Numbered from the stretch's first letter, positions 18,461 to 27,106 are shown. The stretch is 64,000 nucleotides of DNA from Hymenobacter crusticola (GCF_002154225.1 NZ_MTSE01000003.1:186001-250000); one strand, 5' to 3'. The notes: generated by a model not told the origin, from the letters alone. Program-made: numbers and translations.

Positions 18461-18487
18461 GGCCGGATTCTGCAAAGATTCCGGCCG
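18461..18487 (+). terminator. Probable terminator after folD
   Basis: GGCCGGA pairs with TCCGGCC across an imperfect stem 13 bases after the folD stop. The T run is poor, so confidence is modest. Confidence 0.5.
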
Positions 18488-18602
18488 TTCTAGTACTTTT
18501 AAGGTCTAACTATCAGCTAACGGCGGACTTTTTTTGCGGTCCGGTTGTTGTATCACGAATAGTTGGCTCTATTAGTTTTTTCGCTTTGCTACACTCACTT
18601 TC

Positions 18603-18610
18603 TATACTTG
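18603..18610 (+). promoter_or_regulatory. Candidate -7 promoter element for queE
   Basis: TATACTTG matches TAnnTTTG with one change. If used, transcription would begin near 18617, which excludes the far-upstream TTG (18586) as the queE start. Confidence 0.4.
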
Positions 18611-18636
18611 CGCCGTCTGTTGAGCCCACGACGGCC

Positions 18637-19233
18637 GTGGCCCTGCCCCTCATGGAGCAGTTCTACACAATTCAGGGCGAGGGATACAATACTGGCCGGG
18701 CGGCCTACTTTCTGCGCCTAGGTGGCTGCGACGTAGGCTGCGTGTGGTGCGACGTGAAAGAGTCGTGGGATGCAGACCAGCACCCACGCGTAGCCATTAC
18801 CGATATGGTAACGGCTGTTACGGCGTACCCAGGCCGCAACGTCGTGATTACCGGCGGAGAACCGCTCATGCACGACCTCACAGCCCTTACTGGTGCGCTC
18901 AAAGAGGCCGGTTGCCAAACGTGGATTGAAACCTCCGGTGCCTATCCGCTTACCGGGCAATGGGATTGGATTTGCGTGTCGCCCAAAAAATTCAAAGCGC
19001 CACTGCCCCAAGTGCTCCAACAGGCAAATGAGTTGAAGATCATTGTCTTCAATAAGAGTGATTTCGCCTGGGCCGAGCAGCATGCCGCACAGGTGGGCGA
19101 GCATACCCGCTTATACTTACAGCCCGAGTGGAGCAAAGCCACCGCCATGATGCCGCTCATTGTCGACTATGTGAAGGAGCACCCCCAGTGGCAAGTTTCC
19201 TTGCAGACTCACAAATTTCTCGACATTCCGTAG
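18637..19233 (+). CDS. queE: 7-carboxy-7-deazaguanine synthase (radical SAM)
   Basis: Radical-SAM enzyme of the queuosine/7-deazaguanine pathway, converting CPH4 to CDG. It has the FYTIQGEGYNTGRAAYFLRL opening, the QueE-type cluster motif CDVGCVWC (CX3CX2C), VVITGGEPLMHD, and the end motif THKFLDIP. The start is uncertain. GTG at 18637 is preferred because the family normally begins just before the MEQFYTIQGEG block and a promoter-like element lies at 18603. ATG at 18652 is the alternative; the in-frame TTG at 18586 would put the promoter inside the gene. No other queuosine gene is adjacent. Confidence 0.93.
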   Translation: MALPLMEQFYTIQGEGYNTGRAAYFLRLGGCDVGCVWCDVKESWDADQHPRVAITDMVTAVTAYPGRNVVITGGEPLMHDLTALTGALKEAGCQTWIETSGAYPLTGQWDWICVSPKKFKAPLPQVLQQANELKIIVFNKSDFAWAEQHAAQVGEHTRLYLQPEWSKATAMMPLIVDYVKEHPQWQVSLQTHKFLDIP

Positions 19234-19248
19234 GTCTTCTGCTACTAC

Positions 19249-21192
19249 ATGCGCCGTTTGCTTTCTGCTTCCTTACTGCTATCCTTAGCAGTTTTATCAC
19301 CCACGTTGGCTCAGGCGCAAGCCAAACTTGCGTCTACGAACACGAAGGCAAACAACCTGTGGGAGAAAGCGCAGGAGCAATCTACTGCTCGCGATTTTCC
19401 GAAGGCTATTGAGACACTGACCCAGCTCAATGAGAAGTTTCCGTCGTTGCCGGAGCCGTTCATTAAAAAAGGCTCTTTACTGAAGGCCATGGGCGAGAAC
19501 CAAGCTGCCTTTGAGGCCTACCGGGACGGCTTATCGAAGGCCTCGCTTGATCCGGCACGTGCAACCGACTATTACACGTTGGGTGAGCTAGCTATGTCAT
19601 TTGGCGACTATACAACGGCCGCCGACAGCTATAAGAAGTATTTGAAAGTGGCGCCTAAGGTGCAACGCTACCAACCCCGGGCTCAGCGCCAATTGCTAAA
19701 CTGTGAGTTTGCTGCCAAGGCCATGGCCAACCCCATCGGCATAACACCTACTCGTTTAGGTGAGCCGCTCAATAACTTTCGGTATCAGTACTTTCCGGCG
19801 CTTACGGCCGACAATCGGTTCTTGCTCTTCACCGGGCGATTGAAAGTTGATAACGGCGAAGACCTGTACATCAGCCGGCAGGAAAAGGATGGAGGCTTTG
19901 GGGCACCGGTTTCTATTTCCCCCATCATTAATACAGCTTATAACGAAGGCGCCGCCACGATTTCGGGCGATGGCAAAACGCTGGTGTTTGTATCGTGTGA
20001 TCGGCCCGGTTCGCTTGGTACCTGCGACCTATATATCTCGCGTCGCACGGGCAACAATTGGAGCAAACCCTTGAACCTAGGTCGCAACGTGAACTCGCCG
20101 GCCTGGGACTCGCAACCTACGTTGTCAGCCGACGGGCGCACGCTGTACTTTACCTCTGACCGGCGCGGTGGCCTAGGCCAAGAAGATATTTACGTAACGA
20201 CGTTGCAGCCCGATGGTACGTGGAGCGTAGCGCGTAACCTAGGGGCTCCCGTGAACACGTCAGGCAAAGACATGGCCCCGTTCATTCACGCTAGCGGCAC
20301 CACGCTCTACTACGTGACTGATGGCTTGGTGGGCATGGGCGGACTCGATGTGTACCGGTGCGAGCTGGAAGGCAGTAGCAAATGGAGTACGCCGCAGAAC
20401 CTAGGGTATCCGCTTAATACCTTCGAGAACGAAGCTTCACTTTTTATCACCTCGGATAATAAACGCGGTTTCTGCTCCCGCTCGCGGGCCAACGAGCCAG
20501 GTGCGAAGTCGGACCGCGACCGACCAGTAGAGTTGTTTGGGTTTGAAGTGCCCAAGCAGGTGCAGGCCCGCGAAACTAGCACTTACACCCAAGGGCGGGT
20601 GTTCGATGCCATCACGAAGAAGCCCATCAAGGCGGATGTGCAGCTCTATGATCTTAATTCTGATGAGCTTACTCAGTTTGTGACCTCTGACCCCGAAGTA
20701 GGCGATTACACCGTGGTGCTCAACGAAGGCCGGCAGTACGCCATGTACGCCGCCGCCGACAAGTACCTGATGAAGAGCTTAAGCTTCGACTACACCGACA
20801 AACGCAATTTCGACCCGCTCACGCTCGACATCTACCTGGAGCCAGTGCGGGCCGGTCGCAGCATTGTGCTCAACAATTTGTTCTTCGATACAAACCAGTA
20901 TGAGCTGAAGCGGAAGTCGCAGACGGAGCTAAACCGGCTGATTCAGTTCATGCAGCAATACCGCGAAATTCAAGTCGAGATATCAGGCCATACGGATGAT
21001 GTAGGCGCTGATGCCGACAACATGGCTTTGTCGCAGAACCGGGCCCGCTCTGTGTACAACTACCTCGTCAAACAGGGCTTGCCCGAAGCTAGGTTGCGCT
21101 TCAAAGGCTACGGTGAAACGAAGCCGCTTGCGCCAAACGATTCGGAGGCTCACCGCCAACAGAACAGGCGTATTGAGCTGCGAATTCTATAG
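19249..21192 (+). CDS. TPR - PD40 beta-propeller - CRD - OmpA protein (PorE-like)
   Basis: Exported envelope protein of 647 residues. Signal peptide about 1-23 (ending LAQAQA). TPR-like helices at about 35-150 (AIETLTQLNEKFPSLPEPFI, YKKYLKVAPK). PD40/WD40-like propeller blades at about 175-410, with repeated SADGRTLYFTSDRRGGLGQE-type strands. A carboxypeptidase-regulatory-like domain at about 440-530 (GRVFDAITKKPIKADVQLYD). OmpA peptidoglycan-binding domain at about 545-647 (VEISGHTDDVG, LSQNRARSV, GYGETKP, NRRIELRIL). This order is that of the T9SS component PorE, but similar proteins with other jobs are common in the phylum. A classical lipobox, expected in PorE, is not evident. Confidence 0.85.
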   Translation: MRRLLSASLLLSLAVLSPTLAQAQAKLASTNTKANNLWEKAQEQSTARDFPKAIETLTQLNEKFPSLPEPFIKKGSLLKAMGENQAAFEAYRDGLSKASLDPARATDYYTLGELAMSFGDYTTAADSYKKYLKVAPKVQRYQPRAQRQLLNCEFAAKAMANPIGITPTRLGEPLNNFRYQYFPALTADNRFLLFTGRLKVDNGEDLYISRQEKDGGFGAPVSISPIINTAYNEGAATISGDGKTLVFVSCDRPGSLGTCDLYISRRTGNNWSKPLNLGRNVNSPAWDSQPTLSADGRTLYFTSDRRGGLGQEDIYVTTLQPDGTWSVARNLGAPVNTSGKDMAPFIHASGTTLYYVTDGLVGMGGLDVYRCELEGSSKWSTPQNLGYPLNTFENEASLFITSDNKRGFCSRSRANEPGAKSDRDRPVELFGFEVPKQVQARETSTYTQGRVFDAITKKPIKADVQLYDLNSDELTQFVTSDPEVGDYTVVLNEGRQYAMYAAADKYLMKSLSFDYTDKRNFDPLTLDIYLEPVRAGRSIVLNNLFFDTNQYELKRKSQTELNRLIQFMQQYREIQVEISGHTDDVGADADNMALSQNRARSVYNYLVKQGLPEARLRFKGYGETKPLAPNDSEAHRQQNRRIELRIL

Positions 21193-21497
21193 CTCGCTCA
21201 GTTAGCTCACCCAACAACAGTCCCGATGATGTACATCATCGGGACTTTTTTATTTATAGTATTCCTTTCTGATTGGACTATAGAAAGGTTGATAATGAGA
21301 AACATTAGATGATCTAGTGAAAGTAACGAATTAGAATAGTTATAAAAATTAATATTATTGTTAAATATGAATTGATACATTTGCTGATGCTTAGCCAATA
21401 GCGTTTAGCAAAGAATACACATTTCATCTATTGGTAGGCAAGCATTTTTATTCACCCATTACCTTGATTTCACTACAGCATTCCAACACTTACTATT
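21193..21497. other. Gap: terminator then AT-rich leader
   Basis: 305 bases without a convincing gene. It opens with the terminator at 21219-21252. The rest (about 21255-21480) is markedly AT-rich against its GC-rich surroundings and serves as the upstream region of the small secreted protein gene at 21498. A short open frame on the minus strand here looks spurious. Confidence 0.7.
21219..21252 (+). terminator. Terminator after the OmpA-family gene
   Basis: A perfect 14-bp palindromic stem (AGTCCCGATGATGT with ACATCATCGGGACT), followed by six Ts. Confidence 0.9.
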
Positions 21498-21872
21498 ATG
21501 CTAAAACTTTGTCTCCTGGCGATTACCGTATTTACCCTGCACAGCGCAGGTGGTGATACCGACCGAACTTCCTCCGACAATCCGCCTTCCATTCACGCCC
21601 GCGCTGTAAGCATGGCCCGTGCGCTGGCCGCTAGAGTGAATCTGGAGGAAGGGCAATACGTGAAGGTAAAGCAGCTCAATGAGCAGATGTTAAACGAAGT
21701 AGAGGGCCTAAAAAATGAGTATGCTGCCGATCAAGCTACTTTAGACCTGCACCTAGCCGCTACCCAGACCCGCTACAACGCCGCTTTGCTAGAACTACTA
21801 CGGCCCGCTCAGCTTAGCTTGTACCAACAAGCACGGAGTAGCATGACTGCCCTGATTAACCCCACGAAATAG
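21498..21872 (+). CDS. Small exported Spy/CpxP-like protein, paralogue 1
   Basis: 124-residue exported protein, not a named family. A signal-peptide-like N-terminus (about 1-17) precedes a helical domain with the core block VNLEEGQYVKVKQLNEQMLN and the end LLRPAQLSLYQQARSSMTAL. The L-x-P-x-Q-L-x-x-Y motif recalls the LTxxQ motif of Spy/CpxP periplasmic chaperones; that link is suggestive only. The next gene (22211-22570) and a distant one (49220-49621) share the same core. The gene sits behind an AT-rich leader and in front of a 19-bp-stem terminator, as a single-gene unit. Confidence 0.8.
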   Translation: MLKLCLLAITVFTLHSAGGDTDRTSSDNPPSIHARAVSMARALAARVNLEEGQYVKVKQLNEQMLNEVEGLKNEYAADQATLDLHLAATQTRYNAALLELLRPAQLSLYQQARSSMTALINPTK

Positions 21873-22210
21873 CTCCCACTCCTAACAAAAAAAGCTAGCT
21901 TCTAGCTGGTCTCTTTAGCCAGCTAGAAGCTAGCTTTCTTTGTTAGGGTAAAAAGAGAGAAGGTTGGTCACAAAGTTCATAGACAGCAAAAGATCCCCAA
22001 ACCGGCTCTATAAAAATAAGCTCAACGATTGAATAAAATCTATACATGAAAAAATAGTGATAATTCTTTTAATTATACTTAACTTATTATATATTTAACT
22101 GTGTAATGCAAATACAGATGGTTTCGGAGGCAATGGTTTCGAAGCTCGCCAGGAGCGTTGCACAGTTGGTCTTCACTTTCTTTCACTTCCCACTCTAAAC
22201 TTCCACCACC
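21873..22210. other. Gap: terminator then AT-rich leader
   Basis: 338 bases without a gene. It contains the long terminator (21881-21947), then an AT-rich stretch (about 22005-22110) and a more GC-rich final 90 bases running into the second small secreted gene. The layout mirrors the gap before paralogue 1, suggesting the gene and its control region were duplicated together (inference). Confidence 0.6.
21881..21947. terminator. Long hairpin terminator after paralogue 1
   Basis: Inner arms 21891-21909 and 21919-21937 form a perfect 19-bp stem. Outer arms CCTAACAAA and TTTGTTAGG extend it. The stem contains several CTAG tetramers. Confidence 0.85.
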
Positions 22211-22570
22211 ATGAAAAAAAGCTACTGCGCCCTAGGGCTTCTATTGAGCCTGAGTGCTCCGCTTGCCACCCAAGCCGGACAGGGCAACGACAATGTTACC
22301 AACCGCGCCACCACCATGACCCGGCAGATCGCCAGCAAAGTGAAGCTGAGCGAAGGACAGTACGTGAAAGTTCGGAAGCTTAACCTGCAAATGCTTACGG
22401 CCGTGGCTGAGCTAAAGAACCAATACGCCAGCGACCCTACCACGCTCGACGAGCGCATGGCCGAAGTGCAGATGCATTATGAATGGGACATGGCCGCTAT
22501 CCTATGGCCTAACCAAATGACCGCCTACAACCAGGCTAAGTCGACGATGACGGCACTTTCCATCCACTAG
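22211..22570 (+). CDS. Small exported Spy/CpxP-like protein, paralogue 2
   Basis: 119 residues, with a clear signal peptide (about 1-22, ending ATQAG). The mature helical part shares the family core with its neighbour at 21498: VKLSEGQYVKVRKLNLQMLT, LKNQYASDPTTLDERMAEVQ, then LWPNQMTAYNQAKSTMTAL. Predicted to be periplasmic or surface-associated; function unknown. It is tandem with paralogue 1 but separated by a terminator and its own AT-rich leader, so each copy is likely regulated separately. The following terminator is shared with the convergent gltA. Confidence 0.82.
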   Translation: MKKSYCALGLLLSLSAPLATQAGQGNDNVTNRATTMTRQIASKVKLSEGQYVKVRKLNLQMLTAVAELKNQYASDPTTLDERMAEVQMHYEWDMAAILWPNQMTAYNQAKSTMTALSIH

Positions 22571-22591
22571 GCTAGAAGAACCTAGGTGCAC

Positions 22592-22622
22592 AAAAAAAGC
22601 CCGCAACTAGCGGGCTTTTTTT
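22592..22622. terminator. Bidirectional terminator, paralogue 2 / gltA
   Basis: A 13-bp stem (seven As then GCCCGC, paired with GCGGGC then seven Ts), with loop AACTA. The A and T tracts on the two sides let it work for both convergent genes. Confidence 0.9.
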
Positions 22623-22642
22623 GTGGTCTAACCAATGGCAAA

Positions 22643-23929
22643 CTAGCGCTGACCAATTTCTACGTAGTCGCGCTCGGTGGCGCCGGTGTAGATTTGACGG
22701 GGACGGCCGATTGGCTCCTTGTTTTCGCGCATCTCTTTCCACTGGGCGATCCAGCCGGGTAGGCGACCCATGGCGAAGAGCACGGTGAACATCTGCGTTG
22801 GAATGCCAAGGGCTTTGTAGATGATGCCCGAGTAGAAGTCAACGTTCGGATACAGCTTGCGCTCAACGAAATATGGATCGGTGAGGGCAGCTTGCTCCAA
22901 CTCTTGTGCAATGGTTAGCAGTGGGTCATTAACACCTAGCTCCTTCAACACTTCGTCGGCGGTTACCTTGATGATCTTGGCGCGCGGGTCGAAGTTTTTA
23001 TACACGCGGTGGCCGAAGCCCATGAGACGGAACGAATCGTTCTTGTCTTTGGCCTTGTCCACGAACTTCTGCGTGTCGCCACCGTCGCGCTGAATGGCTT
23101 CCAGCATCTCAATCACCTCTTGGTTGGCACCACCATGCAGCGGGCCCCACAGGGCGTTGATGCCGGCTGATACCGAGCCGTAGAGGCTAGCATTGGACGA
23201 ACCTACCAAACGTACCGTCGAGGTAGAGCAGTTTTGCTCGTGGTCGGCGTGCAGGATGAGGAGCTTGTTCAAGGCACGCGCCACCACCGGATTTACTTTG
23301 TACTGCTCGGTGGGGAAGCTGAACATCATGTACAGGAAGTTCGAGCAGTAGTCGAGGTCGTTGCGCGGATAGTTCAGCGGGTGACCCATTTGGTTCTTAT
23401 ACGTCCAGGCCGCGATGGTCGAGATTTTCGCCATCAAACGGTAGATGTTCAGGTCAATTTCTTCCTTGCTCTGAACCGGGTCGATGCTCTTTGGGTAAAA
23501 GCCTGTGAGTGCGCAAACCAGGCTCGAGAGGATGGCCATGGGGTGAGTGCTGCTCGGAAACCCGTCGAAGATTTTGCGCATATCCTCGTGCACGAGGCTA
23601 TGCATGGTAATGTTGTAGCTGAAGCTATCCAGCTCCGATTGGGTAGGCAGAGCGCCATAGATCAGCAGGTAGGCTACTTCCAGGAAGCTTGACTTCTCCG
23701 CGAGCTGCTCGATAGGATAGCCCCGGTAGCGTAGAATCCCTTCCTCGCCATCGAGAAATGTGATGGCACTCTTCGTAGCGCCCGTGTTCTTGTAGCCCGA
23801 GTCGAGGGTTACGTAGCCGGACTGATCACGCAGCTTAGCAATATCAATTGCCTTCTCGTGCTCAGTGCCTTCTGTGACCGGAAAGGAGTAGGTCTTTCCG
23901 TCCAGGATAATTTCAGCAGACTCTGCCAT
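22643..23929 (-). CDS. gltA: Citrate synthase
   Basis: First enzyme of the TCA cycle, joining oxaloacetate and acetyl-CoA. From the ATG at 23929 (MAESAEIILDG) it has 428 residues, the length of the hexameric bacterial type. Catalytic residues are visible: His265 in GPLHGGANQE and Asp364 in PNVDFYSGI, with His307 in FGHRVYKNFDPRA and the HADHEQN block at 228-234. The upstream in-frame start at 23992 adds 21 residues that do not belong to the family. It is monocistronic on the minus strand, with a shared terminator at its 3' side. Confidence 0.97.
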   Translation of the reverse strand: MAESAEIILDGKTYSFPVTEGTEHEKAIDIAKLRDQSGYVTLDSGYKNTGATKSAITFLDGEEGILRYRGYPIEQLAEKSSFLEVAYLLIYGALPTQSELDSFSYNITMHSLVHEDMRKIFDGFPSSTHPMAILSSLVCALTGFYPKSIDPVQSKEEIDLNIYRLMAKISTIAAWTYKNQMGHPLNYPRNDLDYCSNFLYMMFSFPTEQYKVNPVVARALNKLLILHADHEQNCSTSTVRLVGSSNASLYGSVSAGINALWGPLHGGANQEVIEMLEAIQRDGGDTQKFVDKAKDKNDSFRLMGFGHRVYKNFDPRAKIIKVTADEVLKELGVNDPLLTIAQELEQAALTDPYFVERKLYPNVDFYSGIIYKALGIPTQMFTVLFAMGRLPGWIAQWKEMRENKEPIGRPRQIYTGATERDYVEIGQR

Positions 23930-24400
23930 AGGGGATAGTTGGAGGTGGTGATGAGGCGAAACTAAAGAATTAGCCGTAAGGCCAAAAGTCAAAGACGATT
24001 TGAATACTATACTACAAGCTGAGCGGGGTTGTTGTTTGTACGTTCAAAACTTGCTATGCGGCAAGATAGGGCTAATCTTAACGCAGGCGGCAGCGAAGCA
24101 CAAGAGAAACTTCCATCTAGCTGTAAGACTTCTGAAAACGTTTCGACTGTATCGCACTCGTACTGACACGCACTGCTGAAGTAGGCTGCCTAGGGGAGGA
24201 AAAATACTGGCAGTAGTTTTCAGCGTGATACGCGCCTGCTGGTATAGTCGCACAGATGATTTGGATGGTTTGGGCTACGACACGGATCAGACCCCCACAG
24301 CCGTAGCCAGCAGATTGAGCTAGGCGCAAAATACCTAGGTCAGGACAACTCGCAGGGGATGGGGCCAGTACACCAAGCTAGTACTGGCTGCTTAGAACAA
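23930..24400. other. Gap: divergent control region, gltA / aldo-keto reductase
   Basis: 471 bases between divergent genes. I see no gene, tRNA or clear repeat. Short frames on the minus strand have non-coding composition. The only structure noted is an 8-bp inverted repeat (GCCAGTAC and GTACTGGC, 24364-24388) ending 12 bases before the reductase start, which could be an operator or translation-control hairpin. Confidence 0.5.
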
Positions 24401-25297
24401 ATGAAGTATAACCTACTCGGAAAGTCTGATCTACGCGTCAGCGAAATAAGCTTCGGCTGCATGTCGCTGGGGGAAGACCACGCCGCCAATGCTCGGCTGC
24501 TGCACCACGCGCTGGACAATGGCATCAACTACTTCGATACTGCCGACCTCTACCAGCAAGGCGCAAACGAGGTGATCGTAGGCAAAGCTTTCCAGGGCCA
24601 GCGCGACAAGGTGGTCCTAGCTACCAAAGTTGGGAACCAATGGCGCCCCGATGGCAGCGGCTGGGATTGGAATGCTAGTAAAAGCTACATCTTGCAAGCC
24701 GTCGACAAAAGCTTACAGCGCCTTCAAACAGACTACATTGACCTCTATCAACTGCACGGCGGCACGCTCGACGACCCGCTTGACGAGACAATGGAGGCCT
24801 TTGAGCAACTCGTGCAGCAGGGCAAGATTCGGTACTACGGCATTTCTTCTATTCGGCCCAATGTGATTCGGGAATACGTGCAACGCTCCAACATTGTGAG
24901 CGTGATGATGCAGTATAGCCTGCTCGACCGCCGCCCGGAAGAAAGTAGCCTGGCTTTGTTGCAGGAACACCAAATTAGTGTGCTGGCGCGCGGGAGCTAT
25001 GCGCAAGGGCTGTTACTTGGCAAGCCAGCGAAGGAATACCTAGGTCATAGCCCAGAGCAAGTAGCGAAAGCAGCAACCGCTGTTAAAGAAATAGCCGGGG
25101 CGGGGCGGACTGCGGCGGAAGTAGCCGTGCGGGTTGCGTTGGCGTCGTCAGTAGTAGCTTCGGCCGTGCTCGGTATCCGCACCGATGAGCAGCTGCAAGA
25201 AGCACTTTGGGTAGCAAAAGCACCAGCCCTGACAGCGCCAGAACTTGATGCGCTGCGCAGTGCGGTGCTGCCCATTCGCTACGAGCAACACCGCTAA
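24401..25297 (+). CDS. Aldo/keto reductase family oxidoreductase
   Basis: NADPH-dependent aldehyde/ketone reductase with a TIM-barrel fold. From ATG 24401 (MKYNLLGKSDLRVSE) it has 298 residues. The catalytic tetrad is Asp46, Tyr51, Lys76 and His119 (FDTADLYQQG, VLATKVG, LYQLHGG). It resembles the YajO/Tas-type subgroup; the substrate cannot be told. An upstream in-frame ATG at 24359 lies before the inverted repeat at 24364-24388 and adds a 14-residue tail without similarity, so it is not used. It stands alone between minus-strand genes. Confidence 0.92.
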   Translation: MKYNLLGKSDLRVSEISFGCMSLGEDHAANARLLHHALDNGINYFDTADLYQQGANEVIVGKAFQGQRDKVVLATKVGNQWRPDGSGWDWNASKSYILQAVDKSLQRLQTDYIDLYQLHGGTLDDPLDETMEAFEQLVQQGKIRYYGISSIRPNVIREYVQRSNIVSVMMQYSLLDRRPEESSLALLQEHQISVLARGSYAQGLLLGKPAKEYLGHSPEQVAKAATAVKEIAGAGRTAAEVAVRVALASSVVASAVLGIRTDEQLQEALWVAKAPALTAPELDALRSAVLPIRYEQHR

Positions 25298-25330
25298 TAC
25301 AGGAAGCTAGGTAGCAGTTGAAGCCTGTGC

Positions 25331-25573
25331 TTAGTTGGCCGTTTTTGTTTTCACTGTGCCATCGTCGGCGTCTCGCTTGACGACGTTGCCTTCGGCATCT
25401 TTGACCTTGATGTCGCCGTCTGCTTGCTTCTTGATCTTGCTGCCGTCCGCGCCTTTTACCGTGGTACCAGCAGGTAGATCAGCGGCTTGCTCCATAGCGG
25501 AAGATTTCTCTTGTGAGCAGGCGGTAAAAGTCGTCGTGGCGACGCAACCGAGTAGGATAAGTAGCGCTTTCAT
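25331..25573 (-). CDS. Small repeat-rich lipoprotein, 80 aa
   Basis: A short lipoprotein with signal MKALLILLGCVATTTFTACS (lipobox TTACS-like, Cys at about residue 19). The mature part is highly charged and built from degenerate beta-type repeats (VKGADGSKIKKQADGDIKVK, then DAEGNVVKRDADDGTVKTKT), with an approximate 10-12-residue Asp/Gly-Lys period. No named family is recognised. A longer start at 25618 is possible, but 25573 gives a clean lipoprotein signal. It lies just downstream of mnmE on the same strand (112 bases apart). Confidence 0.72.
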   Translation of the reverse strand: MKALLILLGCVATTTFTACSQEKSSAMEQAADLPAGTTVKGADGSKIKKQADGDIKVKDAEGNVVKRDADDGTVKTKTAN

Positions 25574-25684
25574 GGGTAAGTGAGAACAAGAGTAAGAAGC
25601 TAGTTCTGTTCTACGCATACCCAGGGTTACTGTTGTGCTTCGGCCTGCTGGCAGTCAGCAGGTGCCCTGGAGGCTAGGGGCCTT

Positions 25685-27076
25685 TTACTTGCCAATGCAG
25701 AACTGCGTGAAGATGCTGGTCAGCAAATCGTCGGAAGATATTTCGCCGGTGATTTCGCCCAGCGCCGCCAGGGCTTGGCGTAAGTCGGCCGCTACCAACT
25801 CCGTGCCCGTGCCCATGCTTAGTCCCACCAGCACGGCATCCAATGCCGCCGCCGTAGCCTCGAGGCTGCGGACGTGCCGTAGGTTCGTAACGATGGTTGT
25901 AGCGCCCGTTTGGTCGAGCCCTTCGCCCCGAACCCGGGCGAGTAGGGCGTTTTGCAACTCCTCCATACCATCACCACGGGCAGCAGCGACGAGCACCGTG
26001 TTTGGTTGACTGCGGAAGCTGTCAATTTGCGCCGCCGAAGCTAGGTCTAGCTTGTTGCCAACAATCAACGTTGGAATCCGCTGATCAGGAGTTAGCGCCT
26101 CTAGTTCTACTTTAACTTCATAAGGAGTACTATCCGTAATATCAACGAGATAGATGAGCAAAGCGGCCTGCTGTACGCGCTTGCGCGTACGCTCCACGCC
26201 AATGGATTCCACCACGTCGGTAGTTTCGCGCAAGCCGGCCGTATCCACGAACCGGAAGCGAATTCCGTCAAGACTTACTTCGTCCTCAATCAGGTCGCGG
26301 GTGGTGCCAGCCACGGCCGAAACGATGGCGCGCTCCTCATTGAGCAGGGCGTTGAGCAACGTTGATTTGCCCGCGTTGGGCTTGCCAGCAATAACCGTAG
26401 TCACGCCGTTCTTGATGACGTTGCCTAGCTCAAAGGAGCGCAACAAGCGCCGCACCAGCGCCTGTACTTCTTGCAGAAGCGCTACCAAACCTGTGCGGTC
26501 GGCAAACTCCACGTCTTCTTCGCCGAAGTCCAACTCTAGTTCCAGCAAGGCTGCGAACTGCACCAACCTCGCCCGCAAGGCGCGCAGCTCCTGCGAGAAA
26601 CCACCACGCATTTGCTGCATGGCCACTTGGTGCGACAAGGCCGAGTCGGCGGCAATCAGGTCCGCTACAGCTTCGGCTTGGGCCAGGTCGAAGGCACCGT
26701 GCAGAAAGGCACGCTTCGTGAACTCGCCGGCTTCCGCTAAGCGGGCACCACGCCGGGTCAGCAAGCCTAGGAGTTGCTGCACGATGTAATCAGAGCCGTG
26801 GCAGCTGATTTCCACTACATCTTCTCGGGTGTACGAGTGGGGCGCCCGGAAAAGGGAAACAACCACCTCATCCAAGATCCGCTCCCCGTCGCGGATGGTG
26901 CCATAGTGGAGGGTGTGGCCGGGCTGGTCGCGCAGAAGCTTGCCGGCAAATACTTCGTCGGTGAGGGCAACGGCCTTCGGGCCCGAGAGGCGCACAAGGG
27001 CGATTGCCCCCGCGCCCGGCGGTGTGGACAGCGCCACAATGGTATCGGAAAGAACAGGAGGTAAGAAAGCAGCCAC
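25685..27076 (-). CDS. mnmE: tRNA uridine-5-carboxymethylaminomethyl GTPase MnmE
   Basis: With MnmG, it installs the cmnm5 modification at wobble uridine 34 of several tRNAs. The N-terminal THF-binding domain (TIVALSTPPGAGAIALVRLS) is followed by the helical domain with the G domain inserted: G1 GKPNAGKST near residue 230, TTRD, DTAGLRET, NKLD. The C-terminal signature CIGK ends the protein. The length of 463 residues is standard. A perfect TACCTTTG promoter element lies 22 bases upstream (27099-27106, minus strand). Confidence 0.97.
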   Translation of the reverse strand: MAAFLPPVLSDTIVALSTPPGAGAIALVRLSGPKAVALTDEVFAGKLLRDQPGHTLHYGTIRDGERILDEVVVSLFRAPHSYTREDVVEISCHGSDYIVQQLLGLLTRRGARLAEAGEFTKRAFLHGAFDLAQAEAVADLIAADSALSHQVAMQQMRGGFSQELRALRARLVQFAALLELELDFGEEDVEFADRTGLVALLQEVQALVRRLLRSFELGNVIKNGVTTVIAGKPNAGKSTLLNALLNEERAIVSAVAGTTRDLIEDEVSLDGIRFRFVDTAGLRETTDVVESIGVERTRKRVQQAALLIYLVDITDSTPYEVKVELEALTPDQRIPTLIVGNKLDLASAAQIDSFRSQPNTVLVAAARGDGMEELQNALLARVRGEGLDQTGATTIVTNLRHVRSLEATAAALDAVLVGLSMGTGTELVAADLRQALAALGEITGEISSDDLLTSIFTQFCIGK

Positions 27077-27098
27077 AGCTAATAGGGAATGAACGCCG

Positions 27099-27106
27099 CA
27101 AAGGTA
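27099..27106 (-). promoter_or_regulatory. Candidate -7 promoter element for mnmE
   Basis: TACCTTTG on the minus strand fits TAnnTTTG exactly, 22 bases before the mnmE ATG. No clear -33 TTTG is seen. Confidence 0.55.

Noticed and set aside
24044..24329. Short minus-strand frames, or a tRNA, in the gltA upstream gap
   Set aside because: No protein-like composition; no acceptor stem, T-loop or CCA end could be fitted, so neither gene nor tRNA is called.
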